Shown here piece by piece: positions 12,640-24,260 of a stretch of DNA of 64,000 nt. The translations under genes were made by a program, and so were the position numbers. The notes under the pieces were generated by a model. It worked only from the letters and a program-made list of their open reading frames with translations, made no database searches and was not told the DNA's origin. This stretch comes from Delphinapterus leucas (Eukaryota > Chordata > Mammalia > Artiodactyla > Monodontidae), in NCBI RefSeq assembly GCF_002288925.2, contig NW_022098004.1, positions 16,126,490 through 16,190,489 on the forward strand. The letters are read 5' to 3'. Each line of letters opens with the position of its first letter. Position 1 is the stretch's first letter.

Positions 12640-13560
12640 CCAGAGAGACTTTTGGTCAGCCTTTCCTCCCTTGCCTTTACTTTGATTCATTCACAATCTC
12701 TGGTACCATTTCCATTTCTGGAATGGCTTTCATGTCCATCCTTTCTATTTGCTATCACATCCATGCTCCAGGCCCTCATTTATTCTCTAGTTCCTAGAGC
12801 CCCTAAGTGGTCTTCTTACCCAAGTCTCCCCTGTCTCCAGCCCGCCATGCACGCTACTGCCAGAATTATCCTTCTGAAACATGACTGTGTTCTCAGAGCT
12901 TCCCCAGCTAGGAGGCTGGGCAGGTCACAGGAACTTAAAATATTTTATAACTAAATAATTAGATGAATCTCACTGAATAAAGATCAAATTCTTCATTTAA
13001 CACTCAAAATCCCATAAAACTTGGCTTCCCATAGAGGATCTCTTAACCCCTCCAGATAAGTCTACTAATTCTACTAGATCTGCAACCAGTCTACAGTACC
13101 CCAACATCTGATGTATTAGGAGTCGATCACATGCACTTGCCAATAAATGACTGGTTTGACCGACAAACAGTCATTTCATACGGCCCAATTCGTTATATGT
13201 TTCTTCCTCTGTGATTTTGCTTAAGCCTTTCTAAATGCCAGATTATCTTCCTGGGCTATCCAACTTATTCTTCAGAGTCCAATTTAAGTCTCGTCTCTTC
13301 CAAAGAGACCTCGGAATGGATAGTTTCTCTTCTGCACTCCCACAGCACTTTGCAACTTTTCTTTTTTTTTTTTTTGCATGTTCTCAGTTGCCCTGTAATG
13401 ACATTGTTTTGCCTACATATCTCTCCTCCCATTGTCTCCTCCAGTTGTGAGTAAACTCTTGGAGGGCAGGATCTCGTCTTGTTTTTCTTTGAGTCTTTCA
13501 CAGGTTCTACTGCAATGCTTTTCACAGAGCAGTTGTTCACCAGATATTTATTGAATGGAC
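12640..13560 (+). mobile_element. Second L2 LINE 3' part
   Basis: The frame at 12652-12954 encodes 'ATARIILLKHDC', matching the 'HTAARVILLKHKSD' segment near the end of L2 ORF2. Downstream pieces match the L2 3' region: 'tcttcagagtccaatttaag', 'gcactcccacagcactttg', 'ctcttggagggcaggatct' and 'atttattgaatgga' at the end. It is interrupted by diverged stretches and a T run at 13361-13375. It lies directly after the first copy, in the same orientation. Confidence 0.7.
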
Positions 13561-14299
13561 TCAAAATGTTTAATTGTCCCAACCTTGTATTCTACCTTAA
13601 AACAGTGGAGAAATAGGTTTACGAAGTCTACAACTATTTCTCTCTTTTTTTAAACAACCACTTCTTAAGCATAAATGTATTTTTCAGTTAGACACTGCGC
13701 TATTACACCAAGGAGAGAAAATTCGTTTGGGGTCGGGGTGGGGGACCCTTGTGAGATATATTAACTCCTCAACGACAAAGAATAAGTGGTGCATGATGAT
13801 CTTCCTCCTGGCCTGTCTAACACCTTTGAGACACGAGCTGACCTACAAGGGCTTATGACTTTGGATATTCCACAGATAAAGCTTCTGTTCTGAGCATCAG
13901 CAGCTCCCCATTTTCTCTAAACAACAGGTGAAAGACGGGAAGTAGCTGATACTTCCACCGATGACGATGATGACAAAACGATAATGGCATTTACATGATT
14001 CTGCAGTGCTTGACAAACTCAGCAAATTACTTGTAAAGCCGGCAGGCAGGGCTGTCAAGGAGAGTCACCTCTGGGCTGGAAAGCAGCGGCCACATTTGCA
14101 TGAAAGGAGAGAGCTCATAGCACCTGACAACTCAGAGGGAGGTGTACAGAGAGAGCCCTGCGTTCACAGGAACTCACAGAGGAAACGGGCTTAAGTTACA
14201 GTAGGGAAGACTGAAGCGTAGATATAAGAAAGGACTTCTGGAGGGCAAGGGCCTTAGCAAAAGAACAGGTGCCCAGAGGTGGTTATCAAACTTCCTCAT
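13561..14299. other. Unique sequence
   Basis: No repeat or gene recognised. The 62-codon frame at 14006-14194 lacks any motif. Confidence 0.4.
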
Positions 14300-14977
14300 A
14301 ATGAATTAAACAGCATGGTACTGGCACCTGAATAAACAGACAGACCACTGGAATAAAGCAGAAAGTCTGGAAAGAGACCCAGGCATATGTGAAAATTTAG
14401 TATAACCTGAATATAAAGGTGGCATCAAAAATCACTTGGGTGCAAATGATCTTTTTAATAAGTGGTGCTAGGACACGTGGGCAGCCAGTTAAACTTAGTA
14501 AAGTTAGACCTATACCTGCAACCACGCACAAGAATATATTCTGAAGTGGATCAGAGAGCTGTAAGAAAAAATGAATCTTACAAGTACTGAAAGAAAACAT
14601 GGGTGAATTCCTGGGTACCGAGAAAGGATTTCTAACTCGAATCAATATCCAGAGATAGTAAGACAAGTGATTGATAAATTTGATTACATAAAAATATTTG
14701 TAAAAGTCTGCATGGAAAAGTGCAATAAGCAAAGTCAAAAAGACAATGAAAAATGGGGGAAAACGTTTGCAATATGTATCACAGGTAAAAGGCTAATTTT
14801 TTTCCAATATACAAAGCCATCTTAAAAATTGAGAGGAAAAAGATATAAAACCCAATAGGAAAATGGGCAAAGGACATGAATAGAGAGTTTGAAACAAATG
14901 AATACAAATAGCCTTTAGCAATAAGAAAAAATGTTCGACTTCACACATAAGTGAAATGCAAATTAAAACTACATTGA
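14300..14977 (+). mobile_element. L1M LINE, ORF2 C-terminal part (segment 1 of 3)
   Basis: DNA phrases such as 'aacagcatggtactggcac', 'tttttaataagtggtgcta', 'aaatgggcaaaggacatgaa' and 'gtgaaatgcaaattaaaact' are the 3' third of L1 ORF2. Many stops make it non-coding. It is interrupted at 14977 by a SINE and resumes at 15279. Confidence 0.85.
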
Positions 14978-15278
14978 GGGCTTCCCTGGTGGCGCAGCGG
15001 TTGAGAATCTGCCTGCCAATGCAGGGGACACGGGTTCGAGCCCTGGTCTGAGAAGATCCCACATGCCGCGGAGCAACTAGGCCCGTGCGCCCCAACTACT
15101 GAGCCTGTGCGTCTGGAGCCTGTGCTCCGCAGCAAGAGAGGCCGCGATAGTGAGAGGCTTGCGCACCACAATGAAGAGGGGCCCCCGCGCTTGCCGCAAC
15201 TAGAGAAAGCCCTCGCACAGAAACGAAGACCCAACACAGCCAAAAATAAATTAATTAATTAATTAATAATTAAAAAAA
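14978..15278 (+). mobile_element. CHR-type SINE (long form)
   Basis: A tRNA-Glu-derived SINE. The head 'cttccctggtggcgcagcgg' includes the A-box region, and 'gggttcgagccctgg' is the B box of the internal Pol III promoter. The tRNA-unrelated body runs through 'ccacatgccgcggagcaac' and ends in a (TTAA)/poly-A tail. Flanking 13-bp copies of aaaactacattga at 14965-14977 and 15279-15291 are perfect target duplications. The host is the L1 ORF2 remnant. CHR SINEs occur in cetaceans, hippos and ruminants. Confidence 0.95.
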
Positions 15279-15428
15279 AAAACTACATTGAAAAAGTCTG
15301 GCAGTTCCTCAAACAAGTAAACATAGAGATGCCATGTGACCTAAGCAATTCCATTCCTACATACATATACCCAAGAGAAATAAAAACATACGCTCACACA
15401 ACGCACGAATGTTTGTAGCATGTTTATT
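15279..15428 (+). mobile_element. L1M LINE (segment 2 of 3)
   Basis: Continues the same L1 after the first SINE: 'tctggcagttcctcaaaca', 'gaaataaaaacat' and 'aatgtttgtagcatgttta'. It is interrupted again by the inverted SINE. Confidence 0.85.
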
Positions 15429-15634
15429 TTTTTTTTTTTTTGCGGTACGCGGGCCTCTCACTGCTGTGGCCTCTCCTGTTGCGGAGCACAGGCTCCGGAT
15501 GCGCAGGCTCAGCGGCCATGGCTCACGGGCCCAGCCGCTCCGTGGCCTGCGGGATCTTCCCGGACCGGGGCACGAACCCGTGTCCCCTGCATCGGCAGGC
15601 GGACTCTCTACCACTGTGTCACCAGGGAAGCCCA
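15429..15634 (-). mobile_element. CHR-type SINE (short form), inverted
   Basis: The T run at 15429-15441 is the poly-A tail of a minus-strand SINE. The reverse of the head ('accagggaagccc') is at 15621-15633 and the reverse B box near 15570-15585. The body is the short form reading 'gcgtaccgc' straight into poly-A on the minus strand. The target duplication is about 'gtttatt' at 15422-15428 and 15636-15642. Open frames of 75 to 105 codons on both strands here are SINE artefacts. Confidence 0.93.
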
Positions 15635-16079
15635 GGTTTATTCTTAATGGTCAACTGGTGGAAACAACCCAAGTTCCACCAGTGAATGAATGGATAAACA
15701 AAATGGAATATTATTTGACAATATAATGGAATATTATTTGGTCACAAAAAGAAATGAAATACTGATAAATGCCATGACATAGATGGATCTTGAAAACATG
15801 CTAAATGAAAGAAGCCAGTCACAAGGGCCACATACTGTATGACACCACTTACACGAAATGTCCAAAACAGGCAATTCTATGGACAGGAAGTAGATTAATT
15901 GTTACTTAGGGTTGGGGGAAGAGCAAGCTAGGATGGTGATAGCTGAAGGGTACTGGGTTTCTCAGATTGTGGTGACGGTTGCAGGTATCTGTGAATATAC
16001 TAAAATCCATTGAATTGTGCACTTTAAGTGGGTAAACTGTATGGTATGTGAATAATCTCTCAATAAAGTTGCTTTTGAA
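15635..16079 (+). mobile_element. L1M LINE 3' end (segment 3 of 3)
   Basis: Includes 'ggtggaaacaacccaagtt', a short tandem duplication of 'aatggaatattattt' (about 15703-15739), 'tgaaagaagccagtcaca' and the L1M 3' terminus 'tctcaataaagttg'. Together with the two earlier segments it forms one 5'-truncated L1. Confidence 0.88.
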
Positions 16080-18326
16080 AATGATGTTGAAAAATTTGCC
16101 ACCTATCAGACTGGTAAATCTTAGACAGCTTGAAACATATTGCTGGTGAGCTGTGGGACAACAGGCATCCTCGTGACTTGTTAGAGGGAATACAAATTGG
16201 CACAGCAGTTAAGGAGCGAGATTTGCAATATCTAACACAACTATGTATCTGTATACCTAGTGACCCAGGAGTCTCACTTCTAGGAATTTACCCTGACGAT
16301 ACCTGTCCAACTCTATGAAAACACACACATACAAACTTATATCTTGAAGCATTGTTTGTAATTGCAAGATACTGGAAACAATCTAAATGCCCACACATAG
16401 ATGACTGGTTGGAGATTCTGTGATACAGTCACACAGTGCAGTATTATTCAGTAAAAAACAAGTAAGGAAGAACTCTACAAGCTGATGGGGAGTGATTTCC
16501 AGAATGCATTGATAAGGGGGAAAAGCAAAGTGGAAAAGATCATTTACAGTAGGCTCTTCTTTTTATGGGAAAGAAGAGGAACTAAACTGTACATATATTT
16601 ACTTATTTTAGCAAAAAGAGACATTGGGAAGAAAATCAGAAATGGAGATCGGGTCCCTGCATGGGGTGGGTGGGCACAGGGAGAAAGGGTTAGGAGGGGC
16701 AGTGACTCTGCTCTGAATATGCTTCCTTATTTAGTTTTGACTTTTATAATCATATTCATTTTTTTATATACTCAAAAACATCTACGTGGATGGGGAGAAA
16801 GGCCCGAACAGAATCAAACTGTGTTTCCAATGAATAGCATAACCACAATGAATGAAGGCTGAAGGGACAATTATTCCAAGTAACTTTTGAAGACAGTGTT
16901 TTTCTACGTACCCTCAGTCTAAAGACAAAAAGGAGTGTTGAGAAATATTGAACTCTAGTTAGTAGTTTTGCTTTGCACAATGGTATGCATGAACACTTCG
17001 AAAACTACTTTCTATGTATACTAGGAATGAGCAAAGATTAAATACGTTGAGAAAAATGGGAGCTAGATGTCTCACTATTGGAGAAGCAGGTTTTTCTTTT
17101 TCCAAAAATACAAAAGAGGAAGCCTAAAATGATGCAGGACTCGAATTGAAAGTATCAGTATATTTCAAAAATAGATATATAGATCCTAGCTCTGTCCACT
17201 GAGAGGACCTAGAAATAATGACATCCTAATAGCCCTGATGCCCAGATCTTGGTTTTAAATTCTGTTCTCCACTAACAGGATTCAGGACCCCTTTGAGAGA
17301 CGGCTGATTCTAGAGCAGGTAAGGTACAAAATGAGCCTGAGTATCTTGTTCCAGAAAGTGCTCAAAAAATGAAGACATCTCAAAGGGCAGAGAGGACTCT
17401 CTCACTGTCCACCTCTGGGACAACATGAATGTGAAAATAAATAGTGATGGTAATGAATCACAACCCACTGAATAATGCATAACAACCCATGAATTCATAC
17501 TGATATAAATGAGTAAATAAATAAGTAGATAAATGTGGGGTAGGGAAGGCTCTCCATCACAGTATAGAATTGGACTAAGAAATGTAGAAAAATGGTGGCA
17601 TTAGAAAAATCACCATTTGGCAAATATCATAGTAATACATGATCCAGGCAAGAATCATCAATGGGTGCTAGAACTAGTGGGTGAAAGTGTGATGAGGACT
17701 GGATATTTACAAAGTCTCAAAGTACCTTCCTGTAAATTTCTTATTAATCACAAAGGGGAAAAGAGCGACCTTAGAGTGGAGAAACCTGACACACACCACC
17801 CTGGCCAAGTAATCGAAGATAACATCACCAATAATGGCACCAACCCGGCACTGTATCCCTCTGGCTAGATGCAGAGAGGAAGACACAACATTACTTCTGG
17901 GGTGTTTCTGCCAAAAATTCATCACTGAGATCTAATCACGAGGAAACATCAGACAAACGCAAATCGAGTAAGCTTCTACAAAATAAATGGCCTGTACTCT
18001 TCAAAAATGTCAAGGTTAAAGAAAGAAAAAGAACACGTAAAGATAAAGAATGACTGAGGAACTGCTCTAGTTCAAAACAAACTAAAGAGATGTGACGACT
18101 AAAGGCACTGTGTGTTCCTGGGTAAAGCACATTGTTGGAAGAACGGACAGAATTTGAATTTGGATTGTGGATTAGTTGATGATACTGTATAAATGTTCAA
18201 TTTCTTGGTTTAGATAATTGTACTATGATTATGTAAAACGATGGCCTCATTTTTTGGGAAATAGCCACTGAGGTATTTGGGGGTGAAGGGGTACAATGTC
18301 AGCTACTTATTCTCAAATGATTGAGA

Positions 18327-18330
<4 letters not shown>
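16080..18330 (+). mobile_element. Old L1 (L1ME-like) ORF2 C-terminus and long 3' UTR
   Basis: At 16230-16420 the DNA spells the degenerate ORF2 end ('acctagtgacccaggagtctc', 'gcattgtttgtaattgc', 'caatctaaatgcccac'). From 17160 on it matches the long 3' UTR of old L1 families: 'tactcttcaaaaatgtcaa', 'gactgaggaactgctctag', 'ataattgtactatgattatg' and 'gggtgaaggggtacaatgtc'. It ends at the (TA)n tract. The middle, 16790-17580, is less certain. No open ORF2 survives. Confidence 0.7.

Positions 18331-18369
<39 letters not shown>
18331..18369. repeat. (TA)n microsatellite
   Basis: About 19 nearly perfect TA units directly at the 3' end of the old L1, plausibly grown from its A-rich tail. It would form an unstable hairpin or cruciform. 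Confidence 0.95.
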
Positions 18370-18373
<4 letters not shown>

Positions 18374-18824
18374 TGACACATCTCAATTTAAATATTTCCA
18401 TGGGAACCAGGGAGCTATGGAGATACCCTTGGTCCCTTGGATCTTTGTTTTCCAACCTGGACCAACTTGCTATGTATTCCCTGTCTTGTCCATGGAACTA
18501 CCAGCCCCACTCTTAGCTTAGAGGGTATGAATGTGATCTGTTTGGGAAAAAAATCCTGTTCCCAGTTAACAGCATTTTTTTAATAGCTCTGGATTTAAAT
18601 CCTTTTACTTTTTAAAAATATTATCCAATTAGACCCAGCTATTTTCAAATATGATGGTAATCTGTGAGTGAGAAGTCCCCAAAGCTGCTCTGAAGCTGCC
18701 ACATCCTTCAGCGGCTCCAGCTTGGGGCCCTGCTGCCCTTCAGGACACAGATGTGCTGCCATCTCAGCTGTGAATGGGATTTGGAACATCTTGGCTCTAA
18801 GCTGTGAAACTGAGCCATAAAGAA
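18370..18824. other. Unique sequence before SINE target
   Basis: No feature recognised. The 113-codon minus frame at 18595-18936 runs into the SINE and is not a gene. Confidence 0.4.
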
Positions 18825-18835
18825 ACCAGGATTCT

Positions 18836-19172
18836 TGGAACTTCCCTGGTGGTGCAGTGTTTAAGAATCCGCCTGCCAATGGAGGGGACATGGGTTCGAT
18901 CCCTGGTCCCAGAAGATCCCACATGCCGCGGAGCAACTAAGCCCATGCGCCACAGCTATTGAGCCTGCGCTCTAGCCCGCGAGCCACAACTACTGAGGAC
19001 CGTGCTCTGCAACAAGAGAAGCTGTCGCGATGAGAAGGCCACACACCACAACCAAGAGTGGCCCCCGCTCGCCACAACTAGAGAAAAGCCCACGCACAGC
19101 AACGAAGACCCAACACAGCCAATAAATAAATAAATAAATAAATGAAAGCAGCAACAACAGCAAACAGCAAAC
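18836..19172 (+). mobile_element. CHR-type SINE (long form)
   Basis: Head 'cttccctggtggtgcag', B box 'gggttcgatccctgg', body with 'ccgcggagcaactaagccc' and a tail of (AAAT)n at about 19122-19144 plus an A-rich extension. Perfect 11-bp target duplications accaggattct are at 18825-18835 and 19173-19183. Several internal mutations suggest it is older than the SINE at 61.95 kb. Confidence 0.94.
19122..19144. repeat. (AAAT)n SINE tail
   Basis: Five to six AAAT units that form the tail of the preceding SINE. Confidence 0.85.
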
Positions 19173-19183
19173 ACCAGGATTCT

Positions 19184-19799
19184 CTACTGAGCCATTTCTG
19201 TGCTCTGTTTTATCTCTTGGAGACGTCTCCCAGGCCAGGGTGAACGTGCAGCGCCTCTGTCTTAAATCCTCTCCTTATTTTCTGTCCCTGAAGGCCCAGC
19301 ACAGACTGGGTGTGCTGATCTGACTGATTCACCTTCCGGCTGCCTTTGACCTTTCCCAGCCTTCAGGTGAACATTTGTCCCTCACAGGCCACTGACACCT
19401 TTGAAAACTTCACACACCTATGACCCTCTGGATTCTCCTGCCATGTCCTGCCCTGCCCTGCCCTGCCCCCACTGTGTGCTCAGGCACCCAGTGTCTGGGG
19501 GAGCACAGAAGAGGACAGGCAGCTTCCGCTTACTCAGCCAACCCTTGAGATCTGAGGCAGAGAGGAGCCACTGATTGGCTGAGACAGCTATGGCAAGTGG
19601 CAAAGCCATGGAACGGGGCACCCTGGGTTATCATGACCTTCAGATGCTAGAAGCGGGGACCACAGCCCTAGCCAAAGAGACCCATGGCTTAAAGGGCCCA
19701 AGGTGGAGATAGGAGCCTCTTTTCCTCCCCATACCACAAAGTTAAACATTTACTATTGCCATAACAATAATAATAAATAAAATAATGATAATAGTTTTG
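19184..19799. other. Unique sequence with (CCCTG)n
   Basis: A small run of five CCTGC/CCCTG units lies at about 19445-19468. A run of 'ataataataa' is near 19764-19792. No gene is supported. Confidence 0.45.
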
Positions 19800-19975
19800 T
19801 TTACGATCGATGATGATGACTGCAGTTAACTCCTGTGCTCATAAACTGTAAGGAGGTATGGTCCCTCCCATTTTACAGGGGAGAAACCCAGAAGCTCAAA
19901 GGGGTGAAATAACCAGCACAAAATCACAGCGAAAACAGTTTCAAATCCGCGTCTCTGTGACACCAGACTCATGTA
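19800..19975 (-). repeat. MIR-type SINE fragment
   Basis: The + strand order 'cccattttacaggggagaaa', 'aaataaccagcacaaaatcac' and 'tttcaaatccgcg' matches the reverse complement of MIR. Confidence 0.55.
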
Positions 19976-22480
19976 GACAGACCCACTCAGATAAATGTTT
20001 GCTCTTCAAGATGACTGCAAAGTCCAAGTTTACCAGTTAAGCACCCAATTCACGTCGTCACAAACAAGCTTCTTGCATCCTATTCTACTTCCTGACGTGG
20101 CAAGTCTCACAACTGCAAGCATTCCTTTCACCTGGAGCAAACTCATCTCCAAGCGGATCACCTCCTTCCCTTGACTTCACTCACTTCCTTTCTCTGGGCC
20201 TCGATGCCCAGGGCTGGGTATCCCTGCAACCCGCGATAGCATCCTCAGTCTCACTGTAGAATAGCTCAGTGCACATCAGTGCACCGGCATCTGCCCCATG
20301 TGGGAGCACTGACGATTCAGCCTGTTCCTCACACGTAACCTCCCTGGCCAGTGGATGTTTCTGTGCCGTCCTCACTCTTCTCGGAGGTAGGTACCAGCGT
20401 CCAGGTACACCGGGGCTCAACAGCGGGAAAGTGATCGGCAGGCTCAACTCGGAGCTATCGTCTGCGTTTAAGGATGGCTGCTGTGGTAAAACGTTTGCTC
20501 TGAGCGCTACACTCTCTGTTGACCGGTTACAGTAGTTCATTTGATCTGTTTTGCAGAAATATTTACTAAGGGTGAAAGGTGGAGCCGGGCAGCTGTGGCT
20601 GCCTCCACTGCAACCATATGGTTTATTTACCACCAGGACTCTGTGGTGCAGATAGCTCAAAGAGGATTAAATTAGACTCTGTAGATTAGAGTCCCCAACA
20701 CTAAAAAACTCCTAAGCCCTTGTATGCTAAGCACGAACTCTGGCTTCCATTGGGTTTTAAGCTGATATTTTGCACACTCAGAAAAGAGTGAAAACTTTTG
20801 ATATTTAAATATTTTCTTAAAAAGCTGGAAGAATGTCCAGCCTGTTCCTTGGGCAGTGCGCTGGTTAAGAGGCGGAGAAAACAGCAGCTTCGCAAATACC
20901 GTTCAAAGGATCAGCGTGGCCGGCTTCATTCTCACTATAAACAAGGCCTCTCCATCGCTGTTTACTAATCTCCTTGAACCTGGGCAGGCAGCCTGCTTAA
21001 AAGGAAACTGCCCCCAACCTGCCAAAGCCAAGGTTGATTTTCTGCTGGTGGTCAAGGCAGACCCCACGTAATTACATCCCAAGCATGCGGCTACTCCAAA
21101 TTTACTTGAAGTTGGTTAGAAAACTGGTCCTCAGGAGAAGCTCGGTTTTGTCCCATTCTTCCACGTGACCGGGAGCAGCTCAGGAAGTCTTCCTGCGAAG
21201 CATTGTCAGTCACCTTTCTGGAAGGGTCCTTCACCCTCAGGGTGTGTCATCCCCCCCACCCCCCCGCGGCCCCAGCCCCCAACCCCAGCCTCTATCCTCT
21301 TCAGACCCTGAAAGAATTCGGTTCAATTTAGCCTCCTCATTGATCTTTAAAGTCTCACCATCAGTCACTTTCCACTTGAAGGCACGTTTGATGTTTCCAC
21401 GGGCATTTCTACTGATGGGCTTCACCCAGAGAGCTTTGTCGTTGACTTTGAGAGTCTGGTGTTCAGAGGATGGACTGATCTTCGCAGGTGTTATTTTCTG
21501 CACAGAGCGCAATTAGCCACACAAGCCAAATTGGCACAAGCAATGCGCTCGTATCTCTTCTCACTGAATCCTAGGTGATCGCTGAGAGGCTCTTGTGGGG
21601 CCCACACTCCCAGTGAAGGATGGGAAAATTCCCTTGTGGATGATGACCAGCCCTTACCAAGCCAGGCGTGGAGGCACAGCCCTGCAGAGTTAGCCAGCAG
21701 CGGTCCAGGGAATTCTCATTTGCGAGAAGTGAAGCTGATGTGCTTATGTAGGGAATCAGACATTTTCTTGTGGCAATAAAATTGGTTCAGTGGAGAAGCA
21801 ATGGCTTCATAAAAAAGCAGTGGGAAAATATACTTTCCAAAGAATCTGGAGCAAGATTGGGGATGGTTCCATGATCCTGTCTGGTGGTCTACAGGATTCT
21901 GCATTTCTTGGCCTTCCTTTTGGAGGCATCAGTAATACAGATCAAAGCAGAACGGCTTCCCAGGGAGTATTTAAAAAATTTTTCCACCCAGGGATCCCCT
22001 AACGGAGTTCTCGGGGATCCCTGGTGCCTCTACACCTTTGTTCTGCAGAGCAGTGGTGCTGAAAATCTTAAAATTTGGAAAGGATGCAGGGGAAGGACTT
22101 GGGAGGCTCAACTGCCATCACTACCAGCAACGCTTACTTGGAGTTCCTCCAGATGCTCTTTACGCAGCCTCCCCGTCCCTCTCCCTGGAGTCATACTGGA
22201 ATCCCGATGCCTTGCTGGAGGACTGACTGGCCAGAAGAACTACCTCAAGCCAAGCGCACAATCACCATCATTAGACAGGATCTGTGAGATCCTGTGCAGT
22301 GGTTAGTGCTGTCCTGTAGGGGCGTGACTAGCAGCCGTGTTGATAAAAGGTGATTGCATCATACCTTTCACCCACAGGATCCCTTTTAATTTTCACAATT
22401 ATTTCAAGAGATAAGGAGCACAGATGTTATCAATCAGGTTTTGTATGTGAGCAAGCTTGGGCAGAGAGCGAGTTTATCTA
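19976..22480. other. Unique sequence
   Basis: No repeat family recognised. The 159-codon minus frame at 20181-20660 and the 91-codon minus frame at 21237-21512 have no domain that I know. A C-rich run is at 21251-21268. The unique character and balanced composition at 20850-21100 and 21300-21520 could hide conserved non-coding sequence. Confidence 0.4.
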
Positions 22481-22605
22481 TCTTCCTCCATCTCTCCTCG
22501 CCCCCTCCCTTCCTCTCTTTTTCTTCCTCCCTCCCTCCCTCCCTAGCTGCCTCTCTCTCCCTTTCTCCCACCTCCTCTCCATTCCCTTCCCCTCTCCTCA
22601 CATTT
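22481..22605. repeat. CT-rich low-complexity tract
   Basis: About 120 bases of nearly pure pyrimidine with CCCT/CTTC units. It produces spurious open frames (22350-22637, 22441-23013). Confidence 0.9.
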
Positions 22606-22739
22606 CAGTGGATCTTCGAGAGAGAGCTCAGACCTGATCTCTATCAGTGGCTTCTGCCTTCCCAGCTGCTCATCTCAAAAAACAAGTTGCCTTTTTCCAC
22701 ACAGAAAAGTCTCCTTTCTTTTAAGCAAAACAGAAGGGG

Positions 22740-23135
22740 CTGCCGAGTCTCCATCAGCCCAGATTCCAATTATCAGGGACCTATAGCAAGCTGCACTGAT
22801 ATCACATCTGATTTATTCGAACCCTTTCCCCCGATGATTGCCTTTTCCATTCGGGACAAGGATACCTGCTCTCTCTGGGTGAGGGAGCAGCCTGACTACA
22901 GCTTCATTAGAAAATGGTACCACTCGCTCTTGCAGTCTAATTGGTTGACAGGGTTTGGGGTACAGAAATGTAAATCACCGACAGTGTGCGTGGCCCTACT
23001 TTTATCACAGTGAAACCCTCACCTGTCAACGCGAATGGATATGTGGAGCAGTTAATTCCACGTGTCATTAAAAGAACCATAATTGCGGCAATAAGTCTTT
23101 CTTGGATTCTTTCAAGAGGAGTACGTGGGATTCCC
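22740..23135. promoter_or_regulatory. Candidate conserved non-coding element
   Basis: Repeat-free, with several clustered AT-core motifs: 'ccaattatcagg', 'agtctaattgg', 'cagttaattcc', 'cattaaaag' and 'cataattgcgg'. Such clusters of TAAT-type sites are typical of developmental enhancers. There are no splice sites or conserved peptide. The call is inference from composition; no alignment was made. Confidence 0.3.
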
Positions 23136-23995
23136 TGGACTTCTCGATGTCTTCTTGACACTACACAGCTTTAGGTGTGGTGGCAGCTACCGCAGTTCCA
23201 GGTAGCAAAGACTCAACCAGGAGAGTTGGCCCCAGGTGGGACTTCTCAAGTTTCCCATGGGGGCCCCCTTCAGTAATCATTTCTCCTGCATCCTCACCCT
23301 TCCATCAATGGCTGCAACGCTCCAGAGGGCTGGAAGCAGCGGCTGTCCTCAGTCCTGGTGGCCGGGTGACACTCCCGCTCAAGGGACGTTGGCTGGCGAG
23401 CAAGCTTGAGAGTTTTCAAGCCAAGGAAAGTGTCTCAAGAAGAATTCCTCTGGAGAGAATCGGTGTGTCTGAAGGGAAGTTTGCGTACACCCTGGGTTTG
23501 TGTTCTGCTTCCTGGAACGTGAATCACAGGCTTGCCAACTATGAACTCCTAAGCACACAGCTCCCCTGGATCCCAACCCATTTGCAGGTCCAACCAGTGA
23601 CCTGAAAAATACAGGTGTCAGCATCAGCTGACCTTCCTCACGTAGGAGAGGGAAGTGACACTGGTGGCATTAAGCATTAACTGTCCGAGAATACATAAGG
23701 ATGGCAAGTTAAACAATAATCACTAGGTAACCAACTCAGACAGATAGAAAGAGAGGGGAAAACACCCAAGAGTAGCTATCTTTAAAGAGAACAAGCAGAT
23801 CTGAGTAATCCAATTTAGGGGAGATAAGAGCCTGCTGCTACTACTGTCCTTTAACTGGACAAACGCCTTCGTTCAAGTGTCAACCCCAATCCAGAAGAGG
23901 TCACCGCACTGGGCCTGTTGCCTAATATACTCCTGAATTGGCTGAGTGGCTTTCCGAACAAACACACTGGTCCAACAGAATTGATTTTCAACAGG
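23136..23995. other. Unique sequence
   Basis: The 142-codon + frame at 23177-23605 has no recognised domain and no exon-like boundaries. No repeats named. Confidence 0.4.
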
Positions 23996-24260
23996 CCGTA
24001 TTGGTCCCTAACGTAATTATCCAGCAGTGAGTCAGTTCATGGCAGCCCCTGCATTTAAACGCTGCCGGTCAGCCTGGACAGGGCCCGGGCCGGCACTGAG
24101 ATGCCTTCTCCAAACGCCGCTTGGGAAACGTTCTTTTTCCCGGCTACCTTTCTCCCATCTTCCTAAATAATTGCACGAGCAATGGGGATTTCGTGCGGTT
24201 CCCTCTTAAGTGTTCATCGTCTTGCTCCTGTTGACGGGGAGCTGCAGAGACACTGGCCTC
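23996..24260. promoter_or_regulatory. Candidate conserved non-coding element
   Basis: Repeat-free and mixed composition. It contains 'gtaattatcc', 'gtgagtcag' (AP-1-like), 'ggcccgggccgg', 'aaataattgcacgagcaat' and 'tttcccggc'. It is richer in CpG than its surroundings. Regulatory function is inferred only. Confidence 0.28.

Noticed and set aside
14978..15050. tRNA gene
   Set aside because: The A and B box similarity belongs to the tRNA-derived head of a SINE. The cloverleaf is not preserved and target duplications flank it.
15409..15726. 105-codon + frame at a SINE
   Set aside because: The frame is the antisense of a CHR SINE; GC-rich SINEs open frames on both strands.
20181..20660. 159-codon minus frame as a gene
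   Set aside because: No recognisable domain, an overlapping opposite frame, and no promoter or splice evidence.
22441..23013. 190-codon + frame as a gene
   Set aside because: The first third is a CT-rich low-complexity tract and the rest has no domain, exon border or start context.
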